A DNA stretch of 64,000 nucleotides from Bacillus massilinigeriensis (GCF_900111815.1 NZ_LT630004.1:843671-907670), one strand, 5' to 3'. Shown: positions 46,919 to 56,156, numbered from the stretch's first letter. A program made the numbers and translations. The notes: generated by a model not told the origin, from the letters alone.

Positions 46919-47767
46919 ATGGTAGGAAACAAAAATAGGAACAAGAAGAAAAAAGAAAAAATGGACATCATCTCGAATGGTGTAGTCATTTTCTTTGCCC
47001 TGCTAAGTTTATTTCCACTTTACTGGTTAATGACCAGCTCCTTAAAGAACAGTTCTGATGTCGTCAAAATGCCGCCGGACTGGATTCCCAAAACGATTTC
47101 GTTTGAAAATTACGTAGACGTATTCAACAATCAGCCAGCTTTAAGATGGGCATTTAATAGCACTTACGTATCTCTGGTTTCTACTATTGCATTGATCATG
47201 GTGAGCTGCCTGGCTGCCTATGCCTTCTCAAAGCTTCGATTTAAGGGGAGAAACATTCTATTCATCATATTTATTTCAAGCCTTATGGTACCAAAAGAGG
47301 TAATGATTGTCCCTTTGTTCAGGATTATCCAAGATTTTGGTATGGTTAATACCCTTAACGGTATGATTTGGCCCAATGTGGCTACTGCTTTTGGTGTATT
47401 CATGCTTAAGGGATTCTTCGATGCTATTCCAGACTCCCTGCGTGAATCGGCAAAGATGGATGGAGCAAGTGAATTTACCGTATTCTTTAAAATCATGCTC
47501 CCGATGGTGAAACCAGGTATTGGAGCCTTATTTATTCTTAATTTCGTTCAAGTTTGGAACGATTATCTCTGGCAGCTAGTCGTAGGTCAGGATGAAAACT
47601 CGAAGACGTTGATGGTGGGAATTGCAACGTTGATGCAGGATTTAAATCCAAACTTTGCATACAAAATGGCAGGTGCTACTGTCGCGGCAGTTCCAATGCT
47701 CCTGATTTTTATCCTTTTCCAGCGGTATTTTACCAAGGGAATTTCTATTGGGGCAGTTAAGGAATAA
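46919..47767 (+). CDS. Sugar ABC transporter permease (MalG type)
   Basis: 282 residues with a basic N-terminal tail (KNRNKKKKEK) and six helices. The EAA-type loop is ESAKMDGASEFTVFFKIMLP near residue 180, and it ends in GISIGAVKE, the usual MalG-like C-terminus. Start ATG 46919 follows GGGGTGAAG. It completes the heterodimeric channel. Confidence 0.93.
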   Translation: MVGNKNRNKKKKEKMDIISNGVVIFFALLSLFPLYWLMTSSLKNSSDVVKMPPDWIPKTISFENYVDVFNNQPALRWAFNSTYVSLVSTIALIMVSCLAAYAFSKLRFKGRNILFIIFISSLMVPKEVMIVPLFRIIQDFGMVNTLNGMIWPNVATAFGVFMLKGFFDAIPDSLRESAKMDGASEFTVFFKIMLPMVKPGIGALFILNFVQVWNDYLWQLVVGQDENSKTLMVGIATLMQDLNPNFAYKMAGATVAAVPMLLIFILFQRYFTKGISIGAVKE

Positions 47768-47791
47768 TTTCAAGAAACGGAGGTGGGAAGA

Positions 47792-48487
47792 ATGCGCAAC
47801 AAGAATAACGTACTGGAGCAATTAAACGGGAAACTCATTGTATCATGTCAGGCACTCCCAGAAGAACCGCTGCATAGCCCATTTATTATGGGAAGAATGG
47901 CATATGCCGCAATGCTTGGGGGGGCAGGCGGGATTCGTGCCAACAGCATTGAAGATATTAAAGAAATTAAAGGAACGGTTGATCTGCCGATTATCGGGAT
48001 TATTAAACAAGTGTACAGGGGATCAGATGTCTTTATCACTCCTACAATGAAAGAAATCGAGCTACTTATCAATGAAAAGGTGGATATTATCGCCCTTGAT
48101 GCCACCAAAAGAGTTCGGCCAGATGGTAAATCGATCAGCGAAGTATTCCCAATCATACGCGATTCATTTCCAAACCAAATATTCATGGCGGATTGCTCTA
48201 CACTGGAGGAAGCGGAGGAGGCTTTTAAGCTAGGTTTTGATTGTCTAGCTACAACCTTAAGTGGGTATACGGCCTACACAGAGGACAGGAAACTGCCGGA
48301 TTTTGAATTGATGGAAAGTATGGTGAACGCCTTTGATATTCCAGTGATTGCTGAAGGAGGAATCTGGACTCCTGAAGACCTGGGGAAGGCCTTTAGTATT
48401 GGAATCCATTCTGCTGTTGTTGGATCTGCTATCACCCGGCCGATGGAGATAACTAAAAAGTTCATAAGCGCGATTAAGGCGGAATGA
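47792..48487 (+). CDS. nanE: N-acetylmannosamine-6-phosphate 2-epimerase NanE
   Basis: 231-residue TIM barrel converting ManNAc-6-P to GlcNAc-6-P. It has [16 protein letters not shown] at the start, [16 protein letters not shown] (catalytic Lys in LDATKR) and [19 protein letters not shown] for the phosphate site. ATG 47792 is chosen because GGAGG lies eight bases upstream. Confidence 0.95.
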   Translation: MRNKNNVLEQLNGKLIVSCQALPEEPLHSPFIMGRMAYAAMLGGAGGIRANSIEDIKEIKGTVDLPIIGIIKQVYRGSDVFITPTMKEIELLINEKVDIIALDATKRVRPDGKSISEVFPIIRDSFPNQIFMADCSTLEEAEEAFKLGFDCLATTLSGYTAYTEDRKLPDFELMESMVNAFDIPVIAEGGIWTPEDLGKAFSIGIHSAVVGSAITRPMEITKKFISAIKAE

Positions 48488-48490
48488 AAA

Positions 48491-49378
48491 ATGAGAATAC
48501 TCGCAGCAGACATTGGCGGTACAGCTATTAAACTTGGACTATGCGATCAAAACGGAAACATTGAAAATTTTAAAGAATACCCGTCAGATAGTAAAAGAGG
48601 CGGGAAGTATCTAGTAGAAAATTTAATTCAAAAAATCGCCGAGTATCCGGATATTGATGCAATTGGCATCAGTACTGCTGGTCAAGTGGACCATACAGAA
48701 GGATTTATTAAATATGCGAACGACAATATCCCTCAATACACTGGGATGCGATTAAAGGACATATTGGAGAGTGCCTTCAACGTACCGGTAAAAGTTGAAA
48801 ATGATGTGAACGCTGCGGCATTAGGAGAGAGCTTTTTTGGAGCAGGCAGGACCTTCGATAATTTCCTTTGTATAACCTTCGGCACGGGAATTGGTGGAGC
48901 CATGGTGTTGAATTCCAAGATTTATAGAGGGTATAATGGCATTGCAGGTGAGTTTGGACATATCATTACGCATCCAGGAGGGAAACCGTGTAATTGCGGA
49001 GGCTCTGGGTGTTACGAAACCTATGCTTCAACATCAGCTTTAGTAAAAGAAGCTATACAGATAGACAAAAAATATATAAATGGCAGGATGATTTTTGATG
49101 GCATCGTTCAAAAAGATGCTCGGTTAGAGAGAGTTTTACACCAATGGATTACAGAAATCGCACTTGGTTTAGCCTCTTTAATTCATATTTTTAACCCGCC
49201 GGCTATTATAGTAGGTGGCGGAATAATGGAGCAGGAGATACTGGTAAAGTTGATTAATGAAAGAGTCAAGGATTTCACCATGGGGAGTTTTTCAGATGTG
49301 AAAATTCTAAAAGCTGCTCTTGGTAATAAGGCAGGAGTTCTTGGAGCAGGGTCCCTGTATATGAAAAAGGAATACTAG
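48491..49378 (+). CDS. nanK: ROK-family kinase, probable N-acetylmannosamine kinase NanK
   Basis: 295-residue ROK sugar kinase. The phosphate-1 motif is [10 protein letters not shown] near residue 6. The catalytic Asp is in [12 protein letters not shown]. The zinc motif [14 protein letters not shown] (CxCGxxGCxE) is near residue 168. Position four bases after nanE identifies ManNAc as the likely substrate, phosphorylated for NanE; glucose kinases share the fold. Confidence 0.9.
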   Translation: MRILAADIGGTAIKLGLCDQNGNIENFKEYPSDSKRGGKYLVENLIQKIAEYPDIDAIGISTAGQVDHTEGFIKYANDNIPQYTGMRLKDILESAFNVPVKVENDVNAAALGESFFGAGRTFDNFLCITFGTGIGGAMVLNSKIYRGYNGIAGEFGHIITHPGGKPCNCGGSGCYETYASTSALVKEAIQIDKKYINGRMIFDGIVQKDARLERVLHQWITEIALGLASLIHIFNPPAIIVGGGIMEQEILVKLINERVKDFTMGSFSDVKILKAALGNKAGVLGAGSLYMKKEY

Positions 49379-49391
49379 TAGAGGTGCATAA

Positions 49392-50246
49392 ATGGCATAC
49401 CAAGATATATTTTCTCTTATTCATTCAAGGTACACTTCTTTTACGAACACCGAAAAAAAGGTTGCTGACTACATCCTCTCAAATACGAAAGATGTAATCT
49501 ATATGTCGATAACCGATATAGCAGATGCTTGCAATGTTGGGGAATCGAGTGTTTTCAGGTTTTGTAAAACCATGAATTTAAAAGGCTATCAGGAATTTAA
49601 AATTGTATTGGCCCACAGTATATCTTTGGAGGATGAAACGCCACAGCTGTCGAGCCAGATTACGATGCAAGACACCATTCCTGAGCTTTCATCCAAAATA
49701 TTGTCAACTAACGTTCATGCACTGACCGAAACTTACAATTTTATCAATGAGCAAGATGTTGAAAAAGCTGTAGAAAGAATGATTCAGGCTGAACGGATCC
49801 ATTTCTTTGGAGTAGGATCTTCCTTAATGACAGCAATGGAAGCAAAAAATAAATTCATGAGAATCACAAATAAGACAGAGTGTTCCATCGATTCACATTT
49901 GCAAATCATGTCTGCGTCTTTATTGACCGAAAGAGATGTCGCGGTACTTATTTCATATTCCGGTTCCACAAAAGATACAATCGAAATTGCAAAGGTTGCT
50001 AAACAAACGGGGGCCAATACCATATGCATTACAAGGTTTGCTAAATCCCCCCTCACCAATTATTCTGATATTACCTTATTATGCGGGGCTAATGAGGGAC
50101 CGCTTCAAGGCGGTAGCCTTACAGCCAAGATATCCCAGCTTTATCTTTTAGACCTTCTCTATTTTGCTTATTTTAAGGGTACAAAAAAAGAGTCTCTCTA
50201 TAATAAAGAACAAACGGCAAAAGCTGTGGTCGAAAAAATGCTTTAA
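49392..50246 (+). CDS. RpiR-family transcriptional regulator of the nan operon
   Basis: 284 residues. The N-terminal RpiR helix-turn-helix domain (about 1-78) has DIADACNVGESSVFRFCKTM. A SIS sugar-phosphate-binding domain (about 110-260) has FFGVGSS and VLISYSGSTKDTIEIAKVAK. It is the last gene of the operon, so probably autoregulated with it. A sugar phosphate such as GlcNAc-6-P or ManNAc-6-P is the likely effector (inference). Confidence 0.9.
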   Translation: MAYQDIFSLIHSRYTSFTNTEKKVADYILSNTKDVIYMSITDIADACNVGESSVFRFCKTMNLKGYQEFKIVLAHSISLEDETPQLSSQITMQDTIPELSSKILSTNVHALTETYNFINEQDVEKAVERMIQAERIHFFGVGSSLMTAMEAKNKFMRITNKTECSIDSHLQIMSASLLTERDVAVLISYSGSTKDTIEIAKVAKQTGANTICITRFAKSPLTNYSDITLLCGANEGPLQGGSLTAKISQLYLLDLLYFAYFKGTKKESLYNKEQTAKAVVEKML

Positions 50247-50277
50247 GGTTCGTGTTGAATAGTATATGAATGCTAAA

Positions 50278-50313
50278 AAGTCTTGAATCCTGTATAACGG
50301 TCAAGGCTTTTTT
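50278..50313 (+). terminator. nan operon terminator
   Basis: AGTCTTGA / TCAAGGCT stem with a longer loop, followed by six T residues. Confidence 0.75.
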
Positions 50314-50483
50314 GTATTGTAAATTCGAATGGACAGAAAACACTAGGTGGGACTAAATGCAGGAAATAGGGAATGCCATCATGCTGGTCAGGATCCCAAC
50401 GAGTTTGGGTGTCCTTATTAACTGGTGAAGACAGCTTATATTTTTAATTATTTACTAAATAATCAATATATGGTAAGTTTATT

Positions 50484-50500
50484 ATACCGACGGTCAGTAT
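50484..50500 (+). promoter_or_regulatory. Operator of the TetR-family regulator
   Basis: Near-perfect palindrome ATACCGACGGTCAGTAT, about 20 bp before the tetR start. It has the GAC-N-GTC core common in TetR autoregulatory sites. Confidence 0.7.
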
Positions 50501-50520
50501 TTTAATAGGAGGTTTAAAAT

Positions 50521-51177
50521 TTGAGCAGAAAAAATGATTCAAAGAAGACAATGGAATCAATTCTATCCATTTCCGCTAAACTATTTCTTCAAAAGGGATA
50601 CGATAAAACGAGTATCCAGGATATCATCAATGAATTAGGGATGTCCAAAGGGGTGATTTATTACCACTTTCATTCAAAAGAAGAAATATTGGCTGCTATC
50701 ATGAATCGAACATTCGAGGAGTCGACTCAACGGTTGAATGAAATGGTATCCAGTACGTCTGCAGCCAATGCAAGGGAAAAATTAAAGATTGTATTGGAAC
50801 AGAGTTTGAATAGCCAAAAGCGATATTCTTTTGAGGACGTATTAGAACCTCATGTGAAAAATCCGCAATTTATTGTCGCTAGTATTCAAAGTACACTTGT
50901 TAAAAGTGCCCCAATTTTGGAGGCAGTGATTCGTGAAGGCGTGAAGGATGGTTCTATTCAGACTGATTATCCAAAAGAGTGTGCAGAGGCTTTCTTAATT
51001 TTAATCACGGTATGGTGCAATCCGATATTCTCGAAGCGAAATCAAGAAGAGACGATTAAGCAACTGAAATTCTTGCAGCAAACGGTAAAACTTTTAGGTA
51101 TGGATATCATGAGTGATGAACTAATTCGCAAATTGGTAAGTACCTATGAACAGGATGGTGAGATTGATGGAGATTGA
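50521..51177 (+). CDS. TetR-family transcriptional regulator
   Basis: 218 residues with an N-terminal TetR DNA-binding domain: KLFLQKGYDKTSIQDIINELGMSKGVIYYHFHSKEE region, residues about 18-55. The C-terminal ligand domain is unassigned. It starts at TTG 50521 behind AGGAGG and probably represses itself through the palindrome just upstream. The adjacent ABC exporter it presumably controlled is broken. Confidence 0.9.
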   Translation: MSRKNDSKKTMESILSISAKLFLQKGYDKTSIQDIINELGMSKGVIYYHFHSKEEILAAIMNRTFEESTQRLNEMVSSTSAANAREKLKIVLEQSLNSQKRYSFEDVLEPHVKNPQFIVASIQSTLVKSAPILEAVIREGVKDGSIQTDYPKECAEAFLILITVWCNPIFSKRNQEETIKQLKFLQQTVKLLGMDIMSDELIRKLVSTYEQDGEIDGD

Positions 51178-51764
51178 GCATGCAATAAAAACAAGTCGTT
51201 TAAAAAAAGTATTTGATGGAAAGGAGGTTATCCAAAAATGTGATATGTCATGGCGGCATTTTCGACATTGGCATCTGCCATGTTTACAAAATTCATTATA
51301 GAAGAATACTCTGGAAAACGAGCAGTATTGCTGTTTTCTTATCCTATTAAAAGGAGCAAGGTGATGCTTGCTAAAATATTTAGTGTCTCTTTCTATACCA
51401 TTGTTTCCATGTTGATCACCTATTCATCCATTTTACTCATATTTACTGTATCTGAAAAATTTTTCCTATTGTAAATGGTACTTATACATTAACGTTATTC
51501 TTCCAAAGCATTAAGCTCGCTGCTTTTTATTCTATCTCCGCTGCTTCAGTAGCTATCTTCTCCGTTGGAATTGGTTTTATAAAAAAATCAGTGCCTGTGA
51601 CTATTCTTTCTGCTGTTCTCTTATCCTCGTTACTATGCAATATTATGATAAATACGTTAGAAAACAATATCAGTGCCATGATTTTTGCAGCAATGTCAAG
51701 ATTTTTCGGATTGTTTGTTATTTTATCCTTTTTGAGAAATGTTAAACAAATGGAGGTAATGTAA
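51167..51764 (+). pseudogene. Remnant of an ABC exporter (ATPase N-terminus joined to permease, frameshifted)
   Basis: From ATG 51167 (overlapping tetR) the frame reads SRLKKVFDGKEVIQKCDM, the first 27 or so residues of an ABC ATPase. It then runs abruptly at about 51245 into an ABC-2 permease in another frame (STLASAMFTKFIIEEYSGKR and onward, from 51250). The rest of the ATPase and the permease N-terminus are gone. At the T run 51460-51464 the permease frame shifts by one base: TAA stops it at 51472. The C-terminal helices continue in the next frame from 51465 to a TAA at 51762. At least two lesions, so non-functional. Confidence 0.85.
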
Positions 51765-51967
51765 TGGAGCAGAATATAGACCGTATACTTGAATCAATTT
51801 TTGAAGGTGCAGGCGTACAGTTCGCTAATATTTTTCTCAGTTTATTTTTTCTTTTGGTTGGTTTGGCGCTGTTAAAATCGTCCGGAACAAAAAAGATAGG
51901 GGGGTGGACCTGTATAGGTATTGGTTGCCTAGGGATAATCAGCGGAAGTATTCAAATTCTTTTTTGA
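51764..51967 (+). CDS. Small hydrophobic protein after the exporter remnant
   Basis: 67 residues with two membrane helices (about 18-37 and 46-66), starting MEQNIDRILESIFEGAG. Its ATG overlaps the stop codon of the exporter remnant, and GGAGG lies just upstream, so it was probably the last gene of that operon. No family recognised. Whether it is still made is unclear. Confidence 0.55.
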   Translation: MEQNIDRILESIFEGAGVQFANIFLSLFFLLVGLALLKSSGTKKIGGWTCIGIGCLGIISGSIQILF

Positions 51968-52067
51968 GGGGTATAGTACTAGAGGATAATAGTAAAAATA
52001 TCTGATATAATGAAATTAATCATAATTTGAACGCAATTTCTTGGTTCGAATAAACAGGAGGTTTCAA

Positions 52068-52496
52068 ATGATTTCTAACTTATATCCTTATCTTGTAATG
52101 AACGGAAATGGACAGGAAGCTGTTCAGTTCTATAGTGCTGCTTTAGACGCTAAGATACTCAAAATCCAAACTTTCGGAGAAATGCCATCGCATCCTGACC
52201 ATCCTCTGCCTCCAGGAGCAAAAGATAGGGTACTGAATGCTCACCTGAAGGTTGGAGAATTCGATTTAATGCTTTCGGATACCTTTCCAGGACAGGATTA
52301 TGATATTGGGTCCCAGGTAACGGTTGCTGTTATGGTAAACGGACTGGATAAGACAAAGGAAGTGTTTGATAAACTGAAGGATGGCGGCAAAGAGTTAATG
52401 GCACTTCAGCCAACTTTTTGGAGCCCGTTGTACGGACAGGTAACCGATAAATTTGGTGTAACATGGCAGGTTTCTGCGGAAAACCAACCTCAATAA
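52068..52496 (+). CDS. VOC-family (PhnB-like) protein
   Basis: 142 residues of vicinal oxygen chelate fold, PhnB/3-demethylubiquinone-type. LYPYLVMNGNGQEAVQFYSAAL begins the first beta-alpha-beta unit and ends FGVTWQVS. VOC proteins include glyoxalases, dioxygenases and resistance proteins; the substrate cannot be read from sequence. ATG 52068 follows AGGAGGT. Confidence 0.85.
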   Translation: MISNLYPYLVMNGNGQEAVQFYSAALDAKILKIQTFGEMPSHPDHPLPPGAKDRVLNAHLKVGEFDLMLSDTFPGQDYDIGSQVTVAVMVNGLDKTKEVFDKLKDGGKELMALQPTFWSPLYGQVTDKFGVTWQVSAENQPQ

Positions 52497-52512
52497 TCAT
52501 CCTGTTATTACT

Positions 52513-52550
52513 AAAGAGCGATCGCTTAAGTATCATGCGGTCGCTCTTTT
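52513..52550. terminator. Bidirectional terminator
   Basis: AAAGAGCGATCGC / GCGGTCGCTCTTT stem with T runs on both strands, between the convergent VOC and EamA genes. Confidence 0.88.
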
Positions 52551-52552
52551 TA

Positions 52553-53455
52553 CTATGCTTCTTTTGTTTGTCCTCGCCTTGCCATTTTTCTTGCCATTAA
52601 TACTTGGGGAAGAATAATACCCGCGAGGATAAGGGCGACTCCGACCCACTGCATCGGAGAGACTACTTCTCTGAGTAGTACGATGGAAGCGATCATAGCA
52701 GTCGGGAGTTCGATTGCCCCAAGAATGGTTCCAAGACCGGGGCCGACTTTTGGCGCACCTATCGTAAAGCAAATGTTCGGAACAACAATACCGAATAGTG
52801 CTAGAAATAGAATAAAGTTCCACAAGCCAGCCTGCATGGAACCGTCTACGATAAAAGTAGGTGGGAAAGCAAGCGAGATGATGATAACCGCCCCTGTTGC
52901 CATTACAAAGCCCTTTAAGTATGGCGGAACTTCTGTTGCAATTCGGCTGCTAACAAAAACATATAGAGAAAAAGACAGTGCCGCAAGCAGGCCGAAAATC
53001 GTTCCTTTCATATTAAAGTTTTCAGCCATTCCTCCGGAAATCCCCCCAGCGAGCAATGTTCCGATAAACAAAATGAAAACAGAAATAAGCTTTTCTCGGC
53101 TTGGAAAAGTCCTGTTAGCAATTGCTTCAATGACAACTCCAATCCAGGCAAATTGAAATAAGAGCAGAACAGCAATAGAAGCAGAAAGTTCTTCTACTGC
53201 AAAGCCGTAAAAAATCCCCGTCATACTCATTGTTGTTCCAGCAATTAGTAGCTTAAAAAAATTCTTCTTAGTAATCTTTTTCTTTGAAAAGAACAATGCG
53301 AGCAGCATAAGGCCGAGCCAGCCGAATATATATTGCCCGCCAACGAGTGCCTCAATCGAAAATCCATTATGAAGCCCCAGCTTAACAATCGCTGAAAGCA
53401 ATCCGTAAGAAAATCCCCCTAGAAGTACTAGAAAGGGATACTTCCATGTTTTCAT
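52553..53455 (-). CDS. EamA/DMT-family transporter
   Basis: 300 residues with ten predicted membrane helices formed by two EamA repeats. ELPTAMIASIVLLREVVSPMQW near the C-terminus is a typical second-repeat motif. Start ATG 53455 has GAAAGGAG nine bases upstream. Such proteins export amino acids, nucleosides or other metabolites. A structured leader with a terminator precedes it, so the substrate may be the leader ligand. Confidence 0.9.
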   Translation of the reverse strand: MKTWKYPFLVLLGGFSYGLLSAIVKLGLHNGFSIEALVGGQYIFGWLGLMLLALFFSKKKITKKNFFKLLIAGTTMSMTGIFYGFAVEELSASIAVLLLFQFAWIGVVIEAIANRTFPSREKLISVFILFIGTLLAGGISGGMAENFNMKGTIFGLLAALSFSLYVFVSSRIATEVPPYLKGFVMATGAVIIISLAFPPTFIVDGSMQAGLWNFILFLALFGIVVPNICFTIGAPKVGPGLGTILGAIELPTAMIASIVLLREVVSPMQWVGVALILAGIILPQVLMARKMARRGQTKEA

Positions 53456-53486
53456 ATTATTCTACTCCTTTCTATCAAGTGTTTTT

Positions 53487-53600
53487 ACAATAAAAAACGC
53501 CCGCCGTCCATTAAAATGGACAGCGGGCGACTGAAACAGAGCAATAACTCTACAAAATTTCGCCTCTCGCTTATAATGCGAGTTTGGGTATTTCCTAATT
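53487..53600 (-). ncRNA. Structured leader RNA with terminator upstream of the EamA gene (unclassified)
   Basis: On the minus strand, in order: hairpin CTCGC / GCGAG, then GGCGA...TCGCC enclosing AGAG / CTCT. A strong terminator follows, CGCCCGCTGTCC / GGACGGCGGGCG plus TTTTTT, just before the ribosome binding site. The TCGCC arm overlaps the terminator's 5' arm, so the two folds exclude each other as in riboswitches. It does not match the T-box, purine, SAM, preQ1, guanidine, TPP or FMN patterns that I know. Confidence 0.65.
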
Positions 53601-53697
53601 AATATGCATAGTTTAACAGCAGGATGAACGATAAGTCAATAAACAATTATCCTAAATAAATATTAAAATTTTCTGAAAAGTATTTGACTTTTTACTA

Positions 53698-53727
53698 TTG
53701 ACACGTTATCTTTAATTTAAATATATA
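53698..53727 (+). promoter_or_regulatory. Promoter of the paa operon
   Basis: Perfect TTGACA (53698-53703), 18-bp spacer, TATATA (53722-53727), about 70 bp before paaK. Confidence 0.7.
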
Positions 53728-53797
53728 ACACTAATAAACTATCACGATATTTTAACGTCATATAAAATTGTATTTTGTGTAAGTGGGAGGAGAGCAT

Positions 53798-55123
53798 TTG
53801 ATTTTACATGAAATTGAGACGAAAAGCCGTGATTTTATTGAAGATGTTCAGCTACAACGGCTCAAATCCGTTGTAGAGAAGGTTGCGTCAACGGTTCCTT
53901 TTTATCGTGAAAAGTTTAATGATGTAGATTTTTCTCCTGAAATGCTGAATCGTTTGACTGATGTGAAAGCGCTTCCCTTCACTGAGAAACAAGATTTGCG
54001 TGATCATTATCCATTTGGGTTGTTTGCAGTCCCGGCTAACGAAATAGTGAGAATCCATGCTTCATCTGGCACAAGCGGTAAGCCGACAGTGGTGGGTTAT
54101 ACGAAAGCAGATATCGATATGTGGGGAGAAATTGTGGCAAGAGCGATTGTGCTTGCGGGAGGGGAGCCTGGCAAGACGCTGCACAATGCTTACGGATATG
54201 GCCTTTTTACAGGTGGACTTGGCCTTCATTATGGAAGTGAAAAGCTTGGTGCTGTAACGGTTCCTGTATCTGGAGGAAATACAAGGAGACAGATTACGTT
54301 AATCGAAGACTTCCGTCCAGAAATTATTTGTGGTACTCCTTCTTATATTCTCAATATCGCTGAAACGATGGAAGAAATGGGGAAAGACCCGCGTAAAACC
54401 TCTCTCCGATATGGGATTTTCGGTGCAGAACCGTGGTCGGAGGAAATGAGGAAGAAACTTGAAGAAAAGCTGAATATCAAAGCTTGTGATATTTATGGAA
54501 TAAGTGAAGTGATTGGACCGGGAGTGGGGAACGAGTGCCATGAAGCCCAGGACGGTCTTCATATTGCTGAAGATCATTTTTTTGTCGAAGTGATTGATCC
54601 AGAAACATTAAAGCCTTTGCCCGATGGTGAAGAAGGCGAACTAGTTTTTACAAGCCTGACAAAGGAGGCGTTTCCGGTCATTCGTTATCGGACGGGAGAC
54701 ATCGCTTCTCTCAACAGAGAAAAGTGCTTATGTGGAAGGACGACTGTCAGGATGTCCAGGGTAAAAGGAAGAATCGATGACATGCTGATTATCAACGGCG
54801 TCAATATCTTCCCATCCCAAATAGAACATTGTTTGCTGACAATATGCGAACTCGCACCTCATTATCAAATTGTGATACTTCCTAAAAAGAATTTAAAAGT
54901 AATGGAACTGCATGTCGAAATGAGCGAAGAGCTATTCAAAGCTATTGGAGAGGATCCAATTTCCGAAAAGGTCTATGCTTTAGAACAGAGGATACAATCT
55001 TACGTCAAAAGCGAGTGCCTTATTTCCATGGAGGTTCGTGTGCATAGGCCTAAAACCATTCCTCGTTCGGAGGGAAAGGCAGTGCGGATTGTTGATAAAA
55101 CGAAGCAGCCGATTGGCATGTAA
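53798..55123 (+). CDS. paaK: Phenylacetate-CoA ligase PaaK
   Basis: 441-residue adenylate-forming ligase activating phenylacetate to phenylacetyl-CoA, the entry step of the pathway. The AMP-binding loop is SSGTSGKPTVVGY near residue 89, ATP-binding YGISEVIGPG near 230, and the C-terminal lid has RTGDIA and GRIDDMLIINGVNIFPSQIE. TTG 53798 is preferred over GTG 53783 because GGGAGGAG lies between them. First gene of the paa cluster. Confidence 0.96.
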   Translation: MILHEIETKSRDFIEDVQLQRLKSVVEKVASTVPFYREKFNDVDFSPEMLNRLTDVKALPFTEKQDLRDHYPFGLFAVPANEIVRIHASSGTSGKPTVVGYTKADIDMWGEIVARAIVLAGGEPGKTLHNAYGYGLFTGGLGLHYGSEKLGAVTVPVSGGNTRRQITLIEDFRPEIICGTPSYILNIAETMEEMGKDPRKTSLRYGIFGAEPWSEEMRKKLEEKLNIKACDIYGISEVIGPGVGNECHEAQDGLHIAEDHFFVEVIDPETLKPLPDGEEGELVFTSLTKEAFPVIRYRTGDIASLNREKCLCGRTTVRMSRVKGRIDDMLIINGVNIFPSQIEHCLLTICELAPHYQIVILPKKNLKVMELHVEMSEELFKAIGEDPISEKVYALEQRIQSYVKSECLISMEVRVHRPKTIPRSEGKAVRIVDKTKQPIGM

Positions 55124-55141
55124 TGTAAAGGGGGAAACATC

Positions 55142-56095
55142 TTGGTAAACATAATATCCGCCGGACAGCCGACGGAAGAAGCGAAATACGAACAGTTTAT
55201 GAAGCGGATTGAGGCGGGGGAGAAAATAGAAGCGGAGGATTGGATGCCGGAAAACTACCGGATGACGCTCATCAAGCTGATTTCCATGCATGGAATCAGT
55301 GAAATCATGGGAGCTTTGCCGGAAAAGGAATGGGTTCCCAAAGCACCAACGCTAAAAAGAAAGCTTGGGATCATGGCAAAGGTCCAGGATGAAATGGGCC
55401 ACGGTCAGCTGTTGCTGCGGGTAACCGAGGATTTGATGAAGCCGCTTGGAAAAACACGGGAAGACATTCTGCAGGATCTTCTATCTGGAAGGTTGAAGTT
55501 CCACAACGTTTTTCACATGGAAACGAAATCTTGGGGAGATGCAGGTTTGATCGGCTGGCTGGTAGATGGAGCCGCAATTATCACGCAGACAAATATGCTT
55601 GATGCCTCCTATGGTCCATATGCACGGGCACTCAAGCGGATCTGTGCGGAAGAGGTTTTTCATGCTCAGCATGGAGAGGCAATTATCTTGGCTCTTGCGG
55701 AAGGAACAAAGGAACAGAGGGCAATGGTGCAGGATGCCTTAAATCGCTGGTGGGAAGCACTTTTGATGTTCTTTGGACCAGGAGATGCTGCGACAACAGG
55801 AACTTCAAAACAAGATACTACCATAAAGTACAGAATCCGGACGAAAACGAATGAAGAACTTCGCCAGGATTTCTTCACAAAGTATATCCCCCGCGTATTA
55901 TCTTTAGGGTTAGAACTTCCGGATGAAGAGATGTACTTCGACAAGGAAGATGGGTTGTGGAAATATCAGCAGCCTGATTGGAGCAAGTTCAAGGAAATTA
56001 TCCAAAACAAAGGACCAAAATCAAACGAAAGGCTTCGGCTGCGAGAAATTGCCTATAGCAATAATAAATGGGTTATTGATGCGTTGCAGCATTAA
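55142..56095 (+). CDS. paaA: Phenylacetyl-CoA epoxidase subunit PaaA
   Basis: 317-residue di-iron oxygenase subunit. Ferritin-like ligands are in KVQDEMGHGQLLLRVTED (ExxH) near residue 80 and CAEEVFHAQHGEAI (ExxH) near 178. It epoxidises the ring of phenylacetyl-CoA with PaaC as structural partner. Start is TTG 55142 behind GGGGGAAA. Confidence 0.96.
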   Translation: MVNIISAGQPTEEAKYEQFMKRIEAGEKIEAEDWMPENYRMTLIKLISMHGISEIMGALPEKEWVPKAPTLKRKLGIMAKVQDEMGHGQLLLRVTEDLMKPLGKTREDILQDLLSGRLKFHNVFHMETKSWGDAGLIGWLVDGAAIITQTNMLDASYGPYARALKRICAEEVFHAQHGEAIILALAEGTKEQRAMVQDALNRWWEALLMFFGPGDAATTGTSKQDTTIKYRIRTKTNEELRQDFFTKYIPRVLSLGLELPDEEMYFDKEDGLWKYQQPDWSKFKEIIQNKGPKSNERLRLREIAYSNNKWVIDALQH

Positions 56096-56101
56096 CGCGT
56101 C

Positions 56102-56116
56102 GGGGGACTGTCCCCC
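56102..56116. repeat. Short GC-rich palindrome
   Basis: GGGGGA-CTG-TCCCCC, a perfect 6-bp inverted repeat between paaA and paaB; no T run. It could be a copy of a dispersed palindrome. Confidence 0.5.
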
Positions 56117-56156
56117 ATCGTGGTAATGCGATACAGGGAGAAAGGAGGGAATGAGA

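Noticed and set aside
50340-50440. Possible short gene remnant between nan and tetR
   Set aside because: Only a 23-codon frame without a ribosome binding site or recognisable similarity.
53511-53614. Assigning the EamA leader to a T-box or purine riboswitch
   Set aside because: The T-box sequence GGUGGNACC and the purine three-way junction are both missing.
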